DNA of 64,000 bases from JAXMCK01 sp046349395 (lineage in GTDB: Bacteria; Pseudomonadota; Alphaproteobacteria; Geminicoccales; Geminicoccaceae), in the NCBI GenBank assembly GCA_046349395.1, contig JAXMCK010000005.1, positions 1 to 64,000 of the forward strand, in the 5' to 3' direction. The stretch's first letter is position 1; every line of letters begins with the position of its first letter. The position numbers and the translations under genes are program-made. The notes beneath the pieces are model-generated. The model saw only the letters and a program-made list of their open reading frames with translations. It was not told where the DNA came from and did no database searches. This document shows, piece by piece, positions 34,040 through 42,725 of this stretch.

Positions 34040-35434
34040 TCAGGTGTGCTTGAAGGAGCCCGCCTCCTTTTCCGTCAGCGGCTTCTTCGGCGCGTGCTCG
34101 TTCAGGATGGCGATCTGCTTCTTCATGTCGTCGAGCAGCAGGCTCGCGAGATCCTTGGTGAAGCCGTGCTTGCAGAGGATGCGCTGGATGACGATGTCCT
34201 CGATGTCCTTCGGCATCGCGTAGGCCGGCACCAGCCAGCCCCGCGTGCGCAGCCGGTCGGCCAGATCGTAGAGCGTCCAGCCCGGATCGACCCCGTCCTT
34301 CAGCCGCCAGGAGCAGCCGGGAATCCCGTCGCTGCCGTCGTAGAACACCTCGAAGATACCGAACTTCTTGATCTCGGCGGCGACGTACATGCCGACGTCG
34401 CGGCAGGCCGACTGGACCTTCCTGTAGCCTTCGTGACCGAGACGGTTGAACAGGTAGTACTGCGCGATGATCTGCCCAGCCGGCCGCGAGAAGTTGATGG
34501 CGAAGGTGGGCATCATGCCACCCAGATAGTCGACCTTGAAGATCAGGTCCTCGGGCAGGTCGGCGGCGTCGCGCCAGACGACCCAGCCGGCCCCCAGAGG
34601 GGCCAGGCCGAATTTGTGGCCCGAGGTGCTGATCGAGCGCACGCGGGGGATGCGGAAGTCCCAGACGAGATCGGGATAGAGGAAGGGGGCGAGGAAGCCG
34701 CCGCTGGCCCCGTCGATGTGGATCGACACGTCTTGGCCGGTCTTCTTCTGATAGTCGTCCAGCGCCTTGGCGATCTCCGGCACCGGCTCGAACTGGAGCG
34801 TGTAGGTGAGGCCCAGCGTGATGACGACGCCGATGGTGTTCTCGTCGACATGCTGCATGACGGTCTCGGCCGTCAGGGTCATCCGGTCCTTCGCCAACGG
34901 CACCTGACGGACCTCGACGTCCCAGTACCGGGCGAACTTCAGCCAGCAGACCTGCACCGCCCCCATGACGATATTGGGTCTGTCGGTCGACTTGCCCTTT
35001 TTGCGCATGGCTTCGCGCCAGCGCCACTTCATCGCCATGCCGCCCAGCATGCAGGCTTCCGACGAACCCACCGTGGAGGTGCCCAGAGTGTTGGCGGCTG
35101 CCGGGCTGTTCCACAGATCCGCCAGCATGTGCACGCAGCGCTGTTCGAGTTCGGCCGTCTGCGGATACTCGTCCTTGTCGATCGCGTTCTTGTCGATCGA
35201 CAGGTCCATCAACTTGTGGATGTTGTCATCCAGCCAGGTCTGGCAGAAGGTCGCGAGATTCTGCCGGGCATTGCCGTCCAGCATCAGCTCGTCCTTCACC
35301 ACCTGGAAGGCAGCACCCGGAGCGGTCTCGGCAGCGGGGAACCTGTACTTCGGCAGTGCGATCGAGGCGTCCTGCGAGCAGTAGACGTCGTCCAGCAGAT
35401 CCTCGCGGATCTGGTCCTTGGCGTGCAAAGGCAT
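34040..35434 (-). CDS. gadB: Glutamate decarboxylase
   Basis: A 464-residue PLP enzyme that converts glutamate to GABA and CO2, consuming an intracellular proton. The PLP lysine is Lys274 in STSGHKFGLAPLG, with the preceding VSIHIDGASGGF holding the conserved Asp. The C-terminus ends SFKHT, with a penultimate His463 that in E. coli GadB blocks the active site at neutral pH. Length is normal (E. coli 466). It is transcribed toward the gadC-glsA block from the opposite side, an arrangement unlike the gadBC operon of enterics. Together with gadC and glsA it completes a glutamate-dependent acid-resistance set. Confidence 0.97.
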   Translation of the reverse strand: MPLHAKDQIREDLLDDVYCSQDASIALPKYRFPAAETAPGAAFQVVKDELMLDGNARQNLATFCQTWLDDNIHKLMDLSIDKNAIDKDEYPQTAELEQRCVHMLADLWNSPAAANTLGTSTVGSSEACMLGGMAMKWRWREAMRKKGKSTDRPNIVMGAVQVCWLKFARYWDVEVRQVPLAKDRMTLTAETVMQHVDENTIGVVITLGLTYTLQFEPVPEIAKALDDYQKKTGQDVSIHIDGASGGFLAPFLYPDLVWDFRIPRVRSISTSGHKFGLAPLGAGWVVWRDAADLPEDLIFKVDYLGGMMPTFAINFSRPAGQIIAQYYLFNRLGHEGYRKVQSACRDVGMYVAAEIKKFGIFEVFYDGSDGIPGCSWRLKDGVDPGWTLYDLADRLRTRGWLVPAYAMPKDIEDIVIQRILCKHGFTKDLASLLLDDMKKQIAILNEHAPKKPLTEKEAGSFKHT

Positions 35435-35577
35435 GTGACCCCCTGGATGTCGCCTACGCCTGCATTCAAGCAGTTCCCGCGACGACCCTAATTGGCCGAA
35501 CCAGCGCGCCTAAGGGCCTCATGCCCCGTTTTGGGTAGTCCGCCGCAACGCAGCACCCGACTCGCCTGTCGCAATTC

Positions 35578-36105
35578 CTACGCCTTCTCCCGCATCGGCC
35601 AGAGCTTGGCGAAGAGCCAGGACACGGCCAAACCGACGAGGCAGCCCAGCAGCACCTCGCCTGAGCGCTTGAGCCCGGCCTCCATCGCCCCGACGGCCGA
35701 GTGGTGCGTCAACTCCGTGGCGACGACGAAGGCGGCGTTGGTCGGCGCCATGCGCCAGCTCGATTCCACGTGCAGGAGGTAGGAGGACACGAGCACGGTG
35801 GTGGCGAGTGCGACCGGCAGCTTCCACTGGCTGTCGGTCTCGATGGCGAGGAACGCCAGGCCCATGCCGCAGCCGATGAGCGTGTTCACGATGCGGCCCT
35901 GGAAGGTCGAGAGTGCCGTCTTCAGGCGCGGATCGACGATCGCCACCATCGAGCTGATTGCCCACACCGGGTTGGTGTTCGCACCCAGCTCCAGGATCGC
36001 CCACAAGATCGTGGCCGCGACGAAGATCAGCGTCGCATAGCGCACGCCCAGATAGCCGTCGGCCCGGAGGCGATGGCCGAGGCGGCGGTCGCCGGACTCG
36101 CTCAT
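35578..36105 (-). CDS. FUSC / aromatic-acid-exporter-like membrane protein
   Basis: A 175-residue inner-membrane protein with about five hydrophobic segments: LGVRYATLIFVAATILWAIL, NPVWAISSMVAIV, FQGRIVNTLIGCGMGLAFL, VALATTVLVSSYLLHV and RSGEVLLGCLVGLAVSWLFA. The segments and the FQGRIVNTLIGC sequence match the N-terminal membrane half of FUSC/YccS-type proteins; the cytoplasmic half is absent. A start at 36105 gives the complete first helix. It is upstream of gadB on the same strand with a 143-base gap. Substrate unknown. Confidence 0.8.
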   Translation of the reverse strand: MSESGDRRLGHRLRADGYLGVRYATLIFVAATILWAILELGANTNPVWAISSMVAIVDPRLKTALSTFQGRIVNTLIGCGMGLAFLAIETDSQWKLPVALATTVLVSSYLLHVESSWRMAPTNAAFVVATELTHHSAVGAMEAGLKRSGEVLLGCLVGLAVSWLFAKLWPMREKA

Positions 36106-36139
36106 CGGGAAACCCGCCCGCCGCTGCGGAGGGCGGCCC

Positions 36140-37057
36140 TCACTCGTGCGCCTGCGGCGGGTTGCCCTTGAGGCGGTAGACGAGGCCCGTCTTCGTGGTG
36201 CCGAGCGAGAGCCAGTCGCGGCCCGCCTGCTGCAGTTCGACGAAGAACTTCTTGCAGCGCTCCAGCGCCTTGTCGCCGAGGTCGTCCCGCTTCTTGAATT
36301 TGGCCTGGAAGGCGAACTCGCCGCACAGCGGCTGGTGCTCGGCGCGGGTCCGCCAGATGGCGATGTTGCACTTCGCCGTGATGCTGCGGCCGAAGGAGAG
36401 CACGCCCAGTTCCTGCAGCACCTCCTCGACGATGGTCTGGTTGACGAGCTCGATCCGGTCGTTCGGCCCGGTGCTCAGCGCGTTCAGGGCGGGGAAGAGT
36501 CCGCCGAGGAAGCCCATTGAGCCCCGATCGCCTTCCGGCACCTGGCTCAGGCCCATCTGCGCATTGTGCGAGAAGAGCAGCCGGTAGCCGCCGACCTGGT
36601 CCTTCAGCGGCAGGGCCTCGGCCTTGAACTTGATGCGGTAGTCGCCGGCGACCTTCGGCCGGACGTCGAGGGCCGCCGCCTTCGCCATGTCGGGATGCCG
36701 GAACTTGAAGACGATCTCGGGATCGCCCACCGGGAAATGGTCCTCGAACGCGTCGCGGCGGCGGAGGATGAAGGCGTTGTTGTAGAGGCGGAAGTCGGCC
36801 GTATCGAGGAAGGCCACCTCGCGCAGGCTCGGCCGCATGCCGACCACGCTGGAGGCATCGAGCGACACGCCGAGCGGCTCGGCCACCCGCTTCACCAGAT
36901 CGCCATAGTCCTGGAAGCTGCGCGCCGAGGTGAACCGCTCCGGCTTCAGGATCAGCTTGCATTCCAGATAATGGATCTCGTCGAAGAGGGCCCCGTCGCT
37001 GTACTGGCCGCTGGCGACCGCCGGCCCGGGTTTCGACTTCTTCGTATCCGTCGACAT
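36140..37057 (-). CDS. Possible CYTH/triphosphate-tunnel-like protein, unknown function
   Basis: A 305-residue soluble protein. Several features suggest the CYTH/TTM tunnel fold. These are an early acidic/Lys strand (EIHYLECKLIL near residue 25), FLDTADFRLYNNAFILRRRD near 85 (the LDT/Y...L-R-R-R pattern of that family), IVFKFRHPD near 115, YRIKFKAEALP near 138, and late basic strands around AKCNIAIWRTRAEH. This is pattern-based inference and key acidic residues are not all present. ATG 37057 is chosen because AAGGTGGG precedes it; an upstream ATG at 37081 has no such site. It lies between the FUSC-like gene and an AraC regulator on the same strand. Confidence 0.55.
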   Translation of the reverse strand: MSTDTKKSKPGPAVASGQYSDGALFDEIHYLECKLILKPERFTSARSFQDYGDLVKRVAEPLGVSLDASSVVGMRPSLREVAFLDTADFRLYNNAFILRRRDAFEDHFPVGDPEIVFKFRHPDMAKAAALDVRPKVAGDYRIKFKAEALPLKDQVGGYRLLFSHNAQMGLSQVPEGDRGSMGFLGGLFPALNALSTGPNDRIELVNQTIVEEVLQELGVLSFGRSITAKCNIAIWRTRAEHQPLCGEFAFQAKFKKRDDLGDKALERCKKFFVELQQAGRDWLSLGTTKTGLVYRLKGNPPQAHE

Positions 37058-37132
37058 CGCATCCCACCTTCTGCTCGTCATGGTCGTTCGAAAATCTTCA
37101 CCGGCGAGGTACGCAGGGCGCCCGCAAGGGGC

Positions 37133-38143
37133 CTACGTTGCGGGTGCCTGCAGGGCGCGCCTGCGCCACTGCCGCGGCGGCTCCCCGGACCAGCGCTGGA
37201 ACGCATGGTTGAAGGCGCTCGTCTCGGCGTAGCCGATCGAGAGGGCGACCGAGGTGATCGACATGCGCGTGCCGAGCAGCAGCTGCTGCGCCACATGGAA
37301 GCGCGCCCGGTCGATCAGCTGGCGGAAGCTCGTCCCCTCCTCCTGCAGCCGCCGGTTCAGGCTTCGGGTCGAGAGGCCCATGTGCGCGGCCACGCTCTCG
37401 CGCGAGGCGTCGCCCAACACGATGCGGGCGCGGAGCTGGCGCATCGCCTGCTCGGCGACGGTCGGCTGCCGCGTGGCCCAGTACTCCTTCACCCTGGCCT
37501 CCAGCTCGCGACGCAGGGCCGGTTCGGCCCCGATCACGGGCCAGGCGAGCATGGCGGCCGGAAACACCAGAGCGTGCTGCTCCGCATCCCAGCGCGGGGT
37601 CACTCCGAAATGACGGCGGTAGGGCAGCGGATCGGCGACGGCAGCCCGTGCGCTCAGCACCTCGTCGACGCCGCGCTTGGCCAGCTCGCGCAGCATGTTG
37701 AAGCCGACCGCGATCGCACCCTCGCAGAGCTGCTCCAGCCCCGGCACGCCAGGGTAGCTCACCGCATAGCCCCAGAAGGCGGCGTCGCCCTGCACGGCGA
37801 GGTAGGTCACGGCACCCCGGATGTAGCGGTGATGGTTGGTGCACAGATCCATGATGGCGTCGCCCACAGTGGGCGCGTTGCGCATCAGGGCACCGACCAA
37901 CGCCAGGCTCGTGGTGTCACACCGGCTGGCGAACAGATGCCCGAAATGCTCGCAGCCCGTCGCCGCGACGCAGGCCGTCATCAGGCGGCCCACCTGCGGG
38001 AAGGTCAGAGGGTTCTCAGGGTCGTCGAGCACGTCCGGCGGCAGCCGTATCGACCGCAACAGCTCGACCGGGTCGACACCGAACTCGCGCAAGACCTCCG
38101 GAACGCGGGCCATGGCACCGACCCGATGGCGCCCCTCCTCCAT
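37133..38143 (-). CDS. AraC-family transcriptional regulator (arabinose-binding-like domain type)
   Basis: A 336-residue regulator. The N-terminal domain (about residues 15-200, with LREFGVDPVELL and RNAPTVGDAIMDLCTNHHRYIRGA) belongs to the ligand-binding type found in OruR/ArgR-like AraC proteins. The C-terminal double helix-turn-helix includes SRESVAAHMGLSTRSLNRRLQEEGTSFRQLID and SITSVALSIGYAETSAFNHAFQRWSGEPPRQWR. The start at 38143 removes a Pro/Arg-rich non-family stretch. It diverges from the BKACE gene at 38940, so it may control that catabolic cluster. Confidence 0.9.
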   Translation of the reverse strand: MEEGRHRVGAMARVPEVLREFGVDPVELLRSIRLPPDVLDDPENPLTFPQVGRLMTACVAATGCEHFGHLFASRCDTTSLALVGALMRNAPTVGDAIMDLCTNHHRYIRGAVTYLAVQGDAAFWGYAVSYPGVPGLEQLCEGAIAVGFNMLRELAKRGVDEVLSARAAVADPLPYRRHFGVTPRWDAEQHALVFPAAMLAWPVIGAEPALRRELEARVKEYWATRQPTVAEQAMRQLRARIVLGDASRESVAAHMGLSTRSLNRRLQEEGTSFRQLIDRARFHVAQQLLLGTRMSITSVALSIGYAETSAFNHAFQRWSGEPPRQWRRRALQAPAT

Positions 38144-38939
38144 GGCCTCCGCACTCCGGGCCGTGCCCACGTCGCGCGGTGGCCGAGAAGGATGTGGCAG
38201 TCGTCCCTTACCTCGGCGTGTCGGTTCGGGTGGCGCAGGCGACGGCCTCGCCGCCGGATCGCCGACAGGCGCCCTGCACGGGGTGACGGCTCCTTCGGTC
38301 ACGTGCGGTTCCCGGCCGGCCGCTCCGGATGAGGCCCGGTCCGCGACAACCCGAGCGGTGCCCCCGGCTTGCCCGAAGCACCGACCTGCTGCATTACCAC
38401 CATGCCTCCCCCTTGCCCTCTTCAGCCGGAAGCAGTTCGCACGGCTTGGCGCAAGAGATCAAGTTCCCTTACGGCCACCGGTTGTTATCTCTTCGACAGG
38501 CAGAGTGGCGGACAAGCAATGGTTGATACGCGCTGAAGCTGGTTTACGTGGATATTAGGGAAATCTGACGGACGCAGGGCCTGTACTGCGCATGACGAAG
38601 TATTCACTCCTTGCCGTTGGCCCGTTGTCTGTCCAAGCCGTCGCGCGGCGCGGGTTGGCTCGGGGGAGGATGACGAAGGCCGCAGCGTCGCTTCGCCGGG
38701 TGGCGACGTTCGAAGTCATCGTTCCATCATGCTTCGGTAATCAGCAATGGTGAGGGAGTTAACAAATGCTCGTCTCCTCACCTCGCTGGCTGCGACACGC
38801 CGAGCTTGTGACGCGTGGCACAAATCATCAAGTCACCCTGTTTCACCCACAGCATTCATCTGCCGCCGGCCGCACGGCGACTGGCCCGATCGAGCAACCG
38901 AGCCCGCGAGACGGCGCTCCGACGAGCAGGGACAAGAGA
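38144..38939. other. Long intergenic region between AraC regulator and BKACE gene
   Basis: About 800 bases with no convincing gene on either strand. Small open frames here lack codon bias or motifs. The part from about 38380 to 38570 is less GC-rich than the neighbours. It probably contains the promoters of both divergent genes and possibly AraC operators, but no direct-repeat operator pair could be assigned by eye. Confidence 0.5.
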
Positions 38940-40085
38940 ATGTACTACACTGACGACTCGATCCTTCCCGAGAGCATGACGCCGCTGATCATCACGGCGG
39001 CACCCTTCGGGCCGGCATGGCTGCCGGGCGACGGTGATATTCCCGTAAGCTGGGACGAGCAGGTGCAGGCTGCCGTCGACTGCTACAATGCGGGTGCGGC
39101 CATGCTGCACGTGCATGTGCGCGACCCCGCCAGGGGCCACGGCTCGGTCGATTTCGACCAGTTCAACTACTTCATCGGCCGGCTGCGGCAGGCCGTGCCG
39201 AAGATGATCCTGCAGGTCGGCGGCTCGATCTCCTTCGCGCCCAAGACGCCCGAGGGCAAGGCGAAGTGGCTCGACTACGACACGCGCCACATGCTGACCG
39301 AGCTCGACCCGAAGCCCGACTGCGTGACGATCGCCACCGGCACGACGCAGTGGGACGTCATGTCGATGATGCTGCCCGAGGACATCGTCGGCACCCATCT
39401 CGAGAACAACCCGGAGGTCCAGGCCGCCTGGGCCGGCATGTGGGTCGACGCCGGGCCGGCCTTCTATCTCGAGCATCTGAAGCGGCTGCGGGCGCACAAG
39501 ATCCAGCCCTACTTCGTGCCCGGCCACATCCACCAGTGGGAGCTGATCGAGCGGCTGATCCGCGCCGGCGTCTATATGGGCCCGCTCAACATGGCGATCG
39601 CCGGCTATGGCGGCGGCACGCTGGGGCGCAATCCGTTCCACTGGATGCAGTTCCTGCGCGACGTGCCGCAGGGTGCCTCCTCGGTCACCTTCTGGTCGAG
39701 CATGCGCGGGCTGATCTCGCTCTCGGCGATGGCGATCGTGCTGGGCCAGCATGTCCGCGTCGGTAACGAGGACAATTTCTGGGGTGCGGACAGGAAGCGG
39801 CGCACCTCGGTCCAGCAGGTCGAGGGTGCCGTGCGTCTCTGCCGCGAGTTCGGCCGCGAGATCGCGACCGCCGATCAGGCGCGCGAGATCATGAAGATCG
39901 GCGTCTGGTACGACAGCGTCGAGGAGACCCTGCAGCATCTGGGCCTGCCCCCCAACCGCCGCGACGGCGAGAAAGGCTTCCTCGTCTACGACACCGACGG
40001 CCGCAAGACGATCGCCAAGACGGGCGGCGACTCGCACCCGATGTCCTACTGCATGGTGCCGCCTGGCACCGTGGTTCGCGGCTGA
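38940..40085 (+). CDS. BKACE (DUF849) 3-keto-acid cleavage family enzyme
   Basis: A 381-residue TIM-barrel enzyme of the beta-keto acid cleavage family (Kce-like). Members use Zn2+ and acetyl-CoA to cleave beta-keto acids. The signature ITAAPFGPAW lies near residue 18 and AAMLHVHVRDPARG near 55, where the His-x-His residues are Zn ligands. A conserved acidic residue lies in the region LGRNPFHWMQF. It is longer than the roughly 310-residue Kce group, with inserts. ATG 38940 is chosen because family similarity starts there; the reading frame continues upstream to 38766 with Ser/Arg-rich sequence. It is the first gene of a plus-strand catabolic cluster. Confidence 0.88.
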   Translation: MYYTDDSILPESMTPLIITAAPFGPAWLPGDGDIPVSWDEQVQAAVDCYNAGAAMLHVHVRDPARGHGSVDFDQFNYFIGRLRQAVPKMILQVGGSISFAPKTPEGKAKWLDYDTRHMLTELDPKPDCVTIATGTTQWDVMSMMLPEDIVGTHLENNPEVQAAWAGMWVDAGPAFYLEHLKRLRAHKIQPYFVPGHIHQWELIERLIRAGVYMGPLNMAIAGYGGGTLGRNPFHWMQFLRDVPQGASSVTFWSSMRGLISLSAMAIVLGQHVRVGNEDNFWGADRKRRTSVQQVEGAVRLCREFGREIATADQAREIMKIGVWYDSVEETLQHLGLPPNRRDGEKGFLVYDTDGRKTIAKTGGDSHPMSYCMVPPGTVVRG

Positions 40086-40143
40086 GTGTCGTGCGGGCGG
40101 TCGCACCCGACCGCTCGCCCCCAACCTCTGGAGCGACGGACGG

Positions 40144-40530
40144 ATGAGCGGCGCCCTCAGCCATGTCGAGATCTTCGGCGATGAGCCGGAAAAGCTGGCC
40201 GACCTCTATCGCGAGCTGTTCGGCTGGCGGATCGAGCAGGCGCCAGGCGTCGATTACTGGCGAGTTATGGGTGAGAGCGATGCCGCCACTCCCATCGGCG
40301 GGATCGCCCGGCGGCCGCCGTTCGAGTTGCAGGGATGGCTCGCCTACATCCGGGTCGCCTCGGTGAGCGAAGCGCTGGCGATCACGGAGCGCCACGGCGG
40401 CCGGATACTGAAGCCGCGCACCGCCGTTCCGCGCACCGGCTGGTACGCGGTGCTGGCCGATACCGCCGGCAACGCCTTCGCCGTCTGGGAGCCGGACGCA
40501 ACCGCCTTCCCCCCACCCATGCCCGACTGA
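40144..40530 (+). CDS. VOC-family (glyoxalase/dioxygenase-fold) protein
   Basis: A 128-residue vicinal-oxygen-chelate protein. It has two beta-alpha-beta-beta-beta modules: residues 1-55 (LSHVEIFGDEPEKLADLYRELFGWRI) and 60-120 (WLAYIRVASVSEALAITERHGGRILKPRTAV and DTAGNAFAVWEP). The typical metal-ligand positions are His (SHVEIF) and Glu (VWEP). This resembles the 'bleomycin-resistance-like' small VOC proteins of unknown substrate. It lies 58 bases after the BKACE gene and 17 bases before an alpha/beta hydrolase, so it is probably co-transcribed. Confidence 0.88.
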   Translation: MSGALSHVEIFGDEPEKLADLYRELFGWRIEQAPGVDYWRVMGESDAATPIGGIARRPPFELQGWLAYIRVASVSEALAITERHGGRILKPRTAVPRTGWYAVLADTAGNAFAVWEPDATAFPPPMPD

Positions 40531-40547
40531 CCAGCCCGAGACCGCCC

Positions 40548-41516
40548 ATGACCGACCGACCTTATGTGAACGTCCCCGAGACCGTCTCCCCCGAGGCGCA
40601 GGCGTTCCTCCGCACGCTGCCGGATCCGGCGCTCAAGCCCGCCTTCCCCGACGCCTCCGATATCGAGGGGTGGAAGAAGCTTCAGGCCTGGGCGGAAGCC
40701 GACGGCAAGGCCAAGTCCGAGCCCCTGCTGCAGCGCTACCGGCACACGGTCGAGAAACGGGAAGTCGGCGGCGTGCCGGCACTCGACGTGCGGCCGCACG
40801 GCTGGACGCCCAGCCGCAACCTCATCGTCTACACGCATGGCGGGGCGCACGTGATGTACAGCGCCGAGTCGAGCCTCGGCCGCGCCGTCGTCGCCGCGCA
40901 CAGCACGGGCCTGCGGGTACTGTCCCTCGACTATACGCTGGCGCCGCACAGCAAGTTCGACCGGATGTCGGATCAGGTCGTCGGGGCGATACGGGCCCTG
41001 TTGGCGCAGGGCCAGCGGCTCGCGGACACGGCCATCTACGGCGACTCCTCCGGGGGTGGCCTCGCCGCCGCGGTGATCCTCAAGATGCGCGACCGGGGCA
41101 TGGGCCTGCCGGCGGCGGCCGTGCTGGTGTCGCCCTGGCTCGACGTCACCCGCAGCGGCGACACGGAGACCACGCTGCACGACGCCGACCCGAACCAGCT
41201 CTACGAGAAGCACGGCGTCCACGCCGCGGCGGCCTTCGCCGATCCCGCGGACCAGAAGAACCCCTACGCCTCGCCCGTGTACGGCGACTTCACCAAGGGC
41301 TTCCCGCCGACCCTGATCCAGGGCGGCCTGAAGGAGACGCTGCTCAGCGGCTTCGTCCGCCTCTACCAGGCCCTCGACACCGCCGGCGTGCCGGTGAAGC
41401 TCGATCTGTACGAGGGCATGATCCACAACTTCCAGGACAGAATTCCCGACGCCCCCGAGTCGCTCCTGGCGCGCCGGAAGATGCAGGAGTTCCTGTTCCA
41501 GCATTTGAAGATGTAG
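40548..41516 (+). CDS. Alpha/beta hydrolase (HSL family esterase)
   Basis: A 322-residue cytoplasmic esterase of the hormone-sensitive-lipase group. The oxyanion motif is HGGAHVM near residue 100 (HGGG variant with Ala), and the nucleophile box is GDSSGGG near 167. The acid and base are in the regions SPWLD...D and MIHNFQ near the C-terminus. The protein is likely to hydrolyse a small ester or lactone in the same pathway as the BKACE enzyme. A long N-terminal cap (about residues 1-90) is normal for the family. It follows the VOC gene closely. Confidence 0.9.
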   Translation: MTDRPYVNVPETVSPEAQAFLRTLPDPALKPAFPDASDIEGWKKLQAWAEADGKAKSEPLLQRYRHTVEKREVGGVPALDVRPHGWTPSRNLIVYTHGGAHVMYSAESSLGRAVVAAHSTGLRVLSLDYTLAPHSKFDRMSDQVVGAIRALLAQGQRLADTAIYGDSSGGGLAAAVILKMRDRGMGLPAAAVLVSPWLDVTRSGDTETTLHDADPNQLYEKHGVHAAAAFADPADQKNPYASPVYGDFTKGFPPTLIQGGLKETLLSGFVRLYQALDTAGVPVKLDLYEGMIHNFQDRIPDAPESLLARRKMQEFLFQHLKM

Positions 41517-41622
41517 TGCGCCGGAACTCGGAAAGACGACGCAGGGCCGGGGGAGGCACTGCCGGATCGAGCCGTCGGCGGGACGACCGACTCGACGAAC
41601 CAGCAGCGAAAAGGGGGTAACC

Positions 41623-42351
41623 ATGACCGAGACCGATGCCGGCGAGACCGGACCCTGGGGCGAGGCTCTCGGCCAGTTGCGGGAATGGGACCCGGACTGG
41701 GCCGAGGCGTGCCTGAGGATGAGCACGAACCCGTGGCACGACGGCGTGCTCTCAACGAAGCTGGTCGAGCTGATCTCGCTCGGCCTCAACGCCGCCTGCA
41801 CCAACCTGAACGCCGCCGGCACCCGGCGGCACATCCGGCGCGCCCTCGACGTCGGCGCCAGTCGCGAAGAGATCCTCGTCGTCATCAAATGCGCCACCGT
41901 GATGGCGCTTCATGCCTGCAGCCTGGGGGCGCCGATCCTCATCGAGGAGGCGAAGGCCGCCGCCGTGGCGCTGGGCCCGGCGCCACCCGCGACCACGCCC
42001 CATTGCGACCGCATGAAGGAGCTGGGGCAGTGGAACGTGGCCTGGGACCCGTTCCTGCAGCTCGATCCGGCCTGGACCGACGCCTTCATCGCGACCGGCG
42101 TCGGCATCTACGCCGGCGGCGTCCTGCCGGCGAAGGATCTCGAGTTGCTCAGCGTCGCCTTCGATGCCTCCTTCACCCACATGTACGCGCCGGGCACCCG
42201 CCGCCACATCAAGGCCGCCCTCGCAACCGGCGCCACGCCGCGCGAGATCATGTCCGTGCTGAAGCTCTGCGTCGCCCAAGGTGTCGCCGCCTGCAACCTC
42301 GCGGTCCCCATCCTCGCGGAAGAACTCGAAGCCGTCGTCGCGGAGACGTAG
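41623..42351 (+). CDS. Double carboxymuconolactone-decarboxylase-like protein
   Basis: A 242-residue protein with two copies of a CMD/AhpD-like helical module. The first is KLVELISLGLNAACTNLNAAGTRRHIRRALDVGASREEI and the second KDLELLSVAFDASFTHMYAPGTRRHIKAALATGATPREI. Both share GTRRHI-x-x-AL. The CxxC thiol pair of AhpD is absent in both, so it is not a peroxidase; the conserved His and Arg suggest the lactone-decarboxylase branch. It ends the catabolic cluster begun at 38940. GGGGGTAAC precedes the ATG. Substrate unknown. Confidence 0.87.
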   Translation: MTETDAGETGPWGEALGQLREWDPDWAEACLRMSTNPWHDGVLSTKLVELISLGLNAACTNLNAAGTRRHIRRALDVGASREEILVVIKCATVMALHACSLGAPILIEEAKAAAVALGPAPPATTPHCDRMKELGQWNVAWDPFLQLDPAWTDAFIATGVGIYAGGVLPAKDLELLSVAFDASFTHMYAPGTRRHIKAALATGATPREIMSVLKLCVAQGVAACNLAVPILAEELEAVVAET

Positions 42352-42725
42352 GCGCACCCAAGATCCCTCACCTGGGCGCACGTATGCGTCCACGACGAGA
42401 CGCTGACTGTCAGCGTGCCCACGGGGCGGCGGTGGCGGCATCGCCGGGCTCGTCTCCACCGCCGTCGTCACGGCCGTCTCGCTCGTCCCCTTCTTCGCCT
42501 GCCGCGACGTCGACCGTCGCCTCGTCAATGCCCGCCTGCAGGCGATTCTGTTCCGCGAGCCGTCGGCCGGTATCGACCGCATGGACGATCGCAGTCGCTA
42601 GCCTCGAGGCGGTGACCTCGATGCGAAACAGCGATGACGGTCAGGCGGGCGTCAGCTTGTCCACGGCACCTTCCCGATGAGATAAGCCGGTCATCGTCCT
42701 TCGCGCCGCCAGAGGTCGAAAGCCC
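42352..42725. other. Intergenic region with possible gene remnant
   Basis: About 370 bases with no complete gene. One plus-strand frame from about 42407 to the TAG at 42599-42601 reads like protein (a hydrophobic GGIAGLVSTAVVTAVSLVPFFAC stretch followed by RDVDRRLVNARLQAIL) but has no ATG/GTG/TTG start after the in-frame stop at 42404. It may be the end of a decayed membrane-protein gene or chance. Nothing else is seen. Confidence 0.35.
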
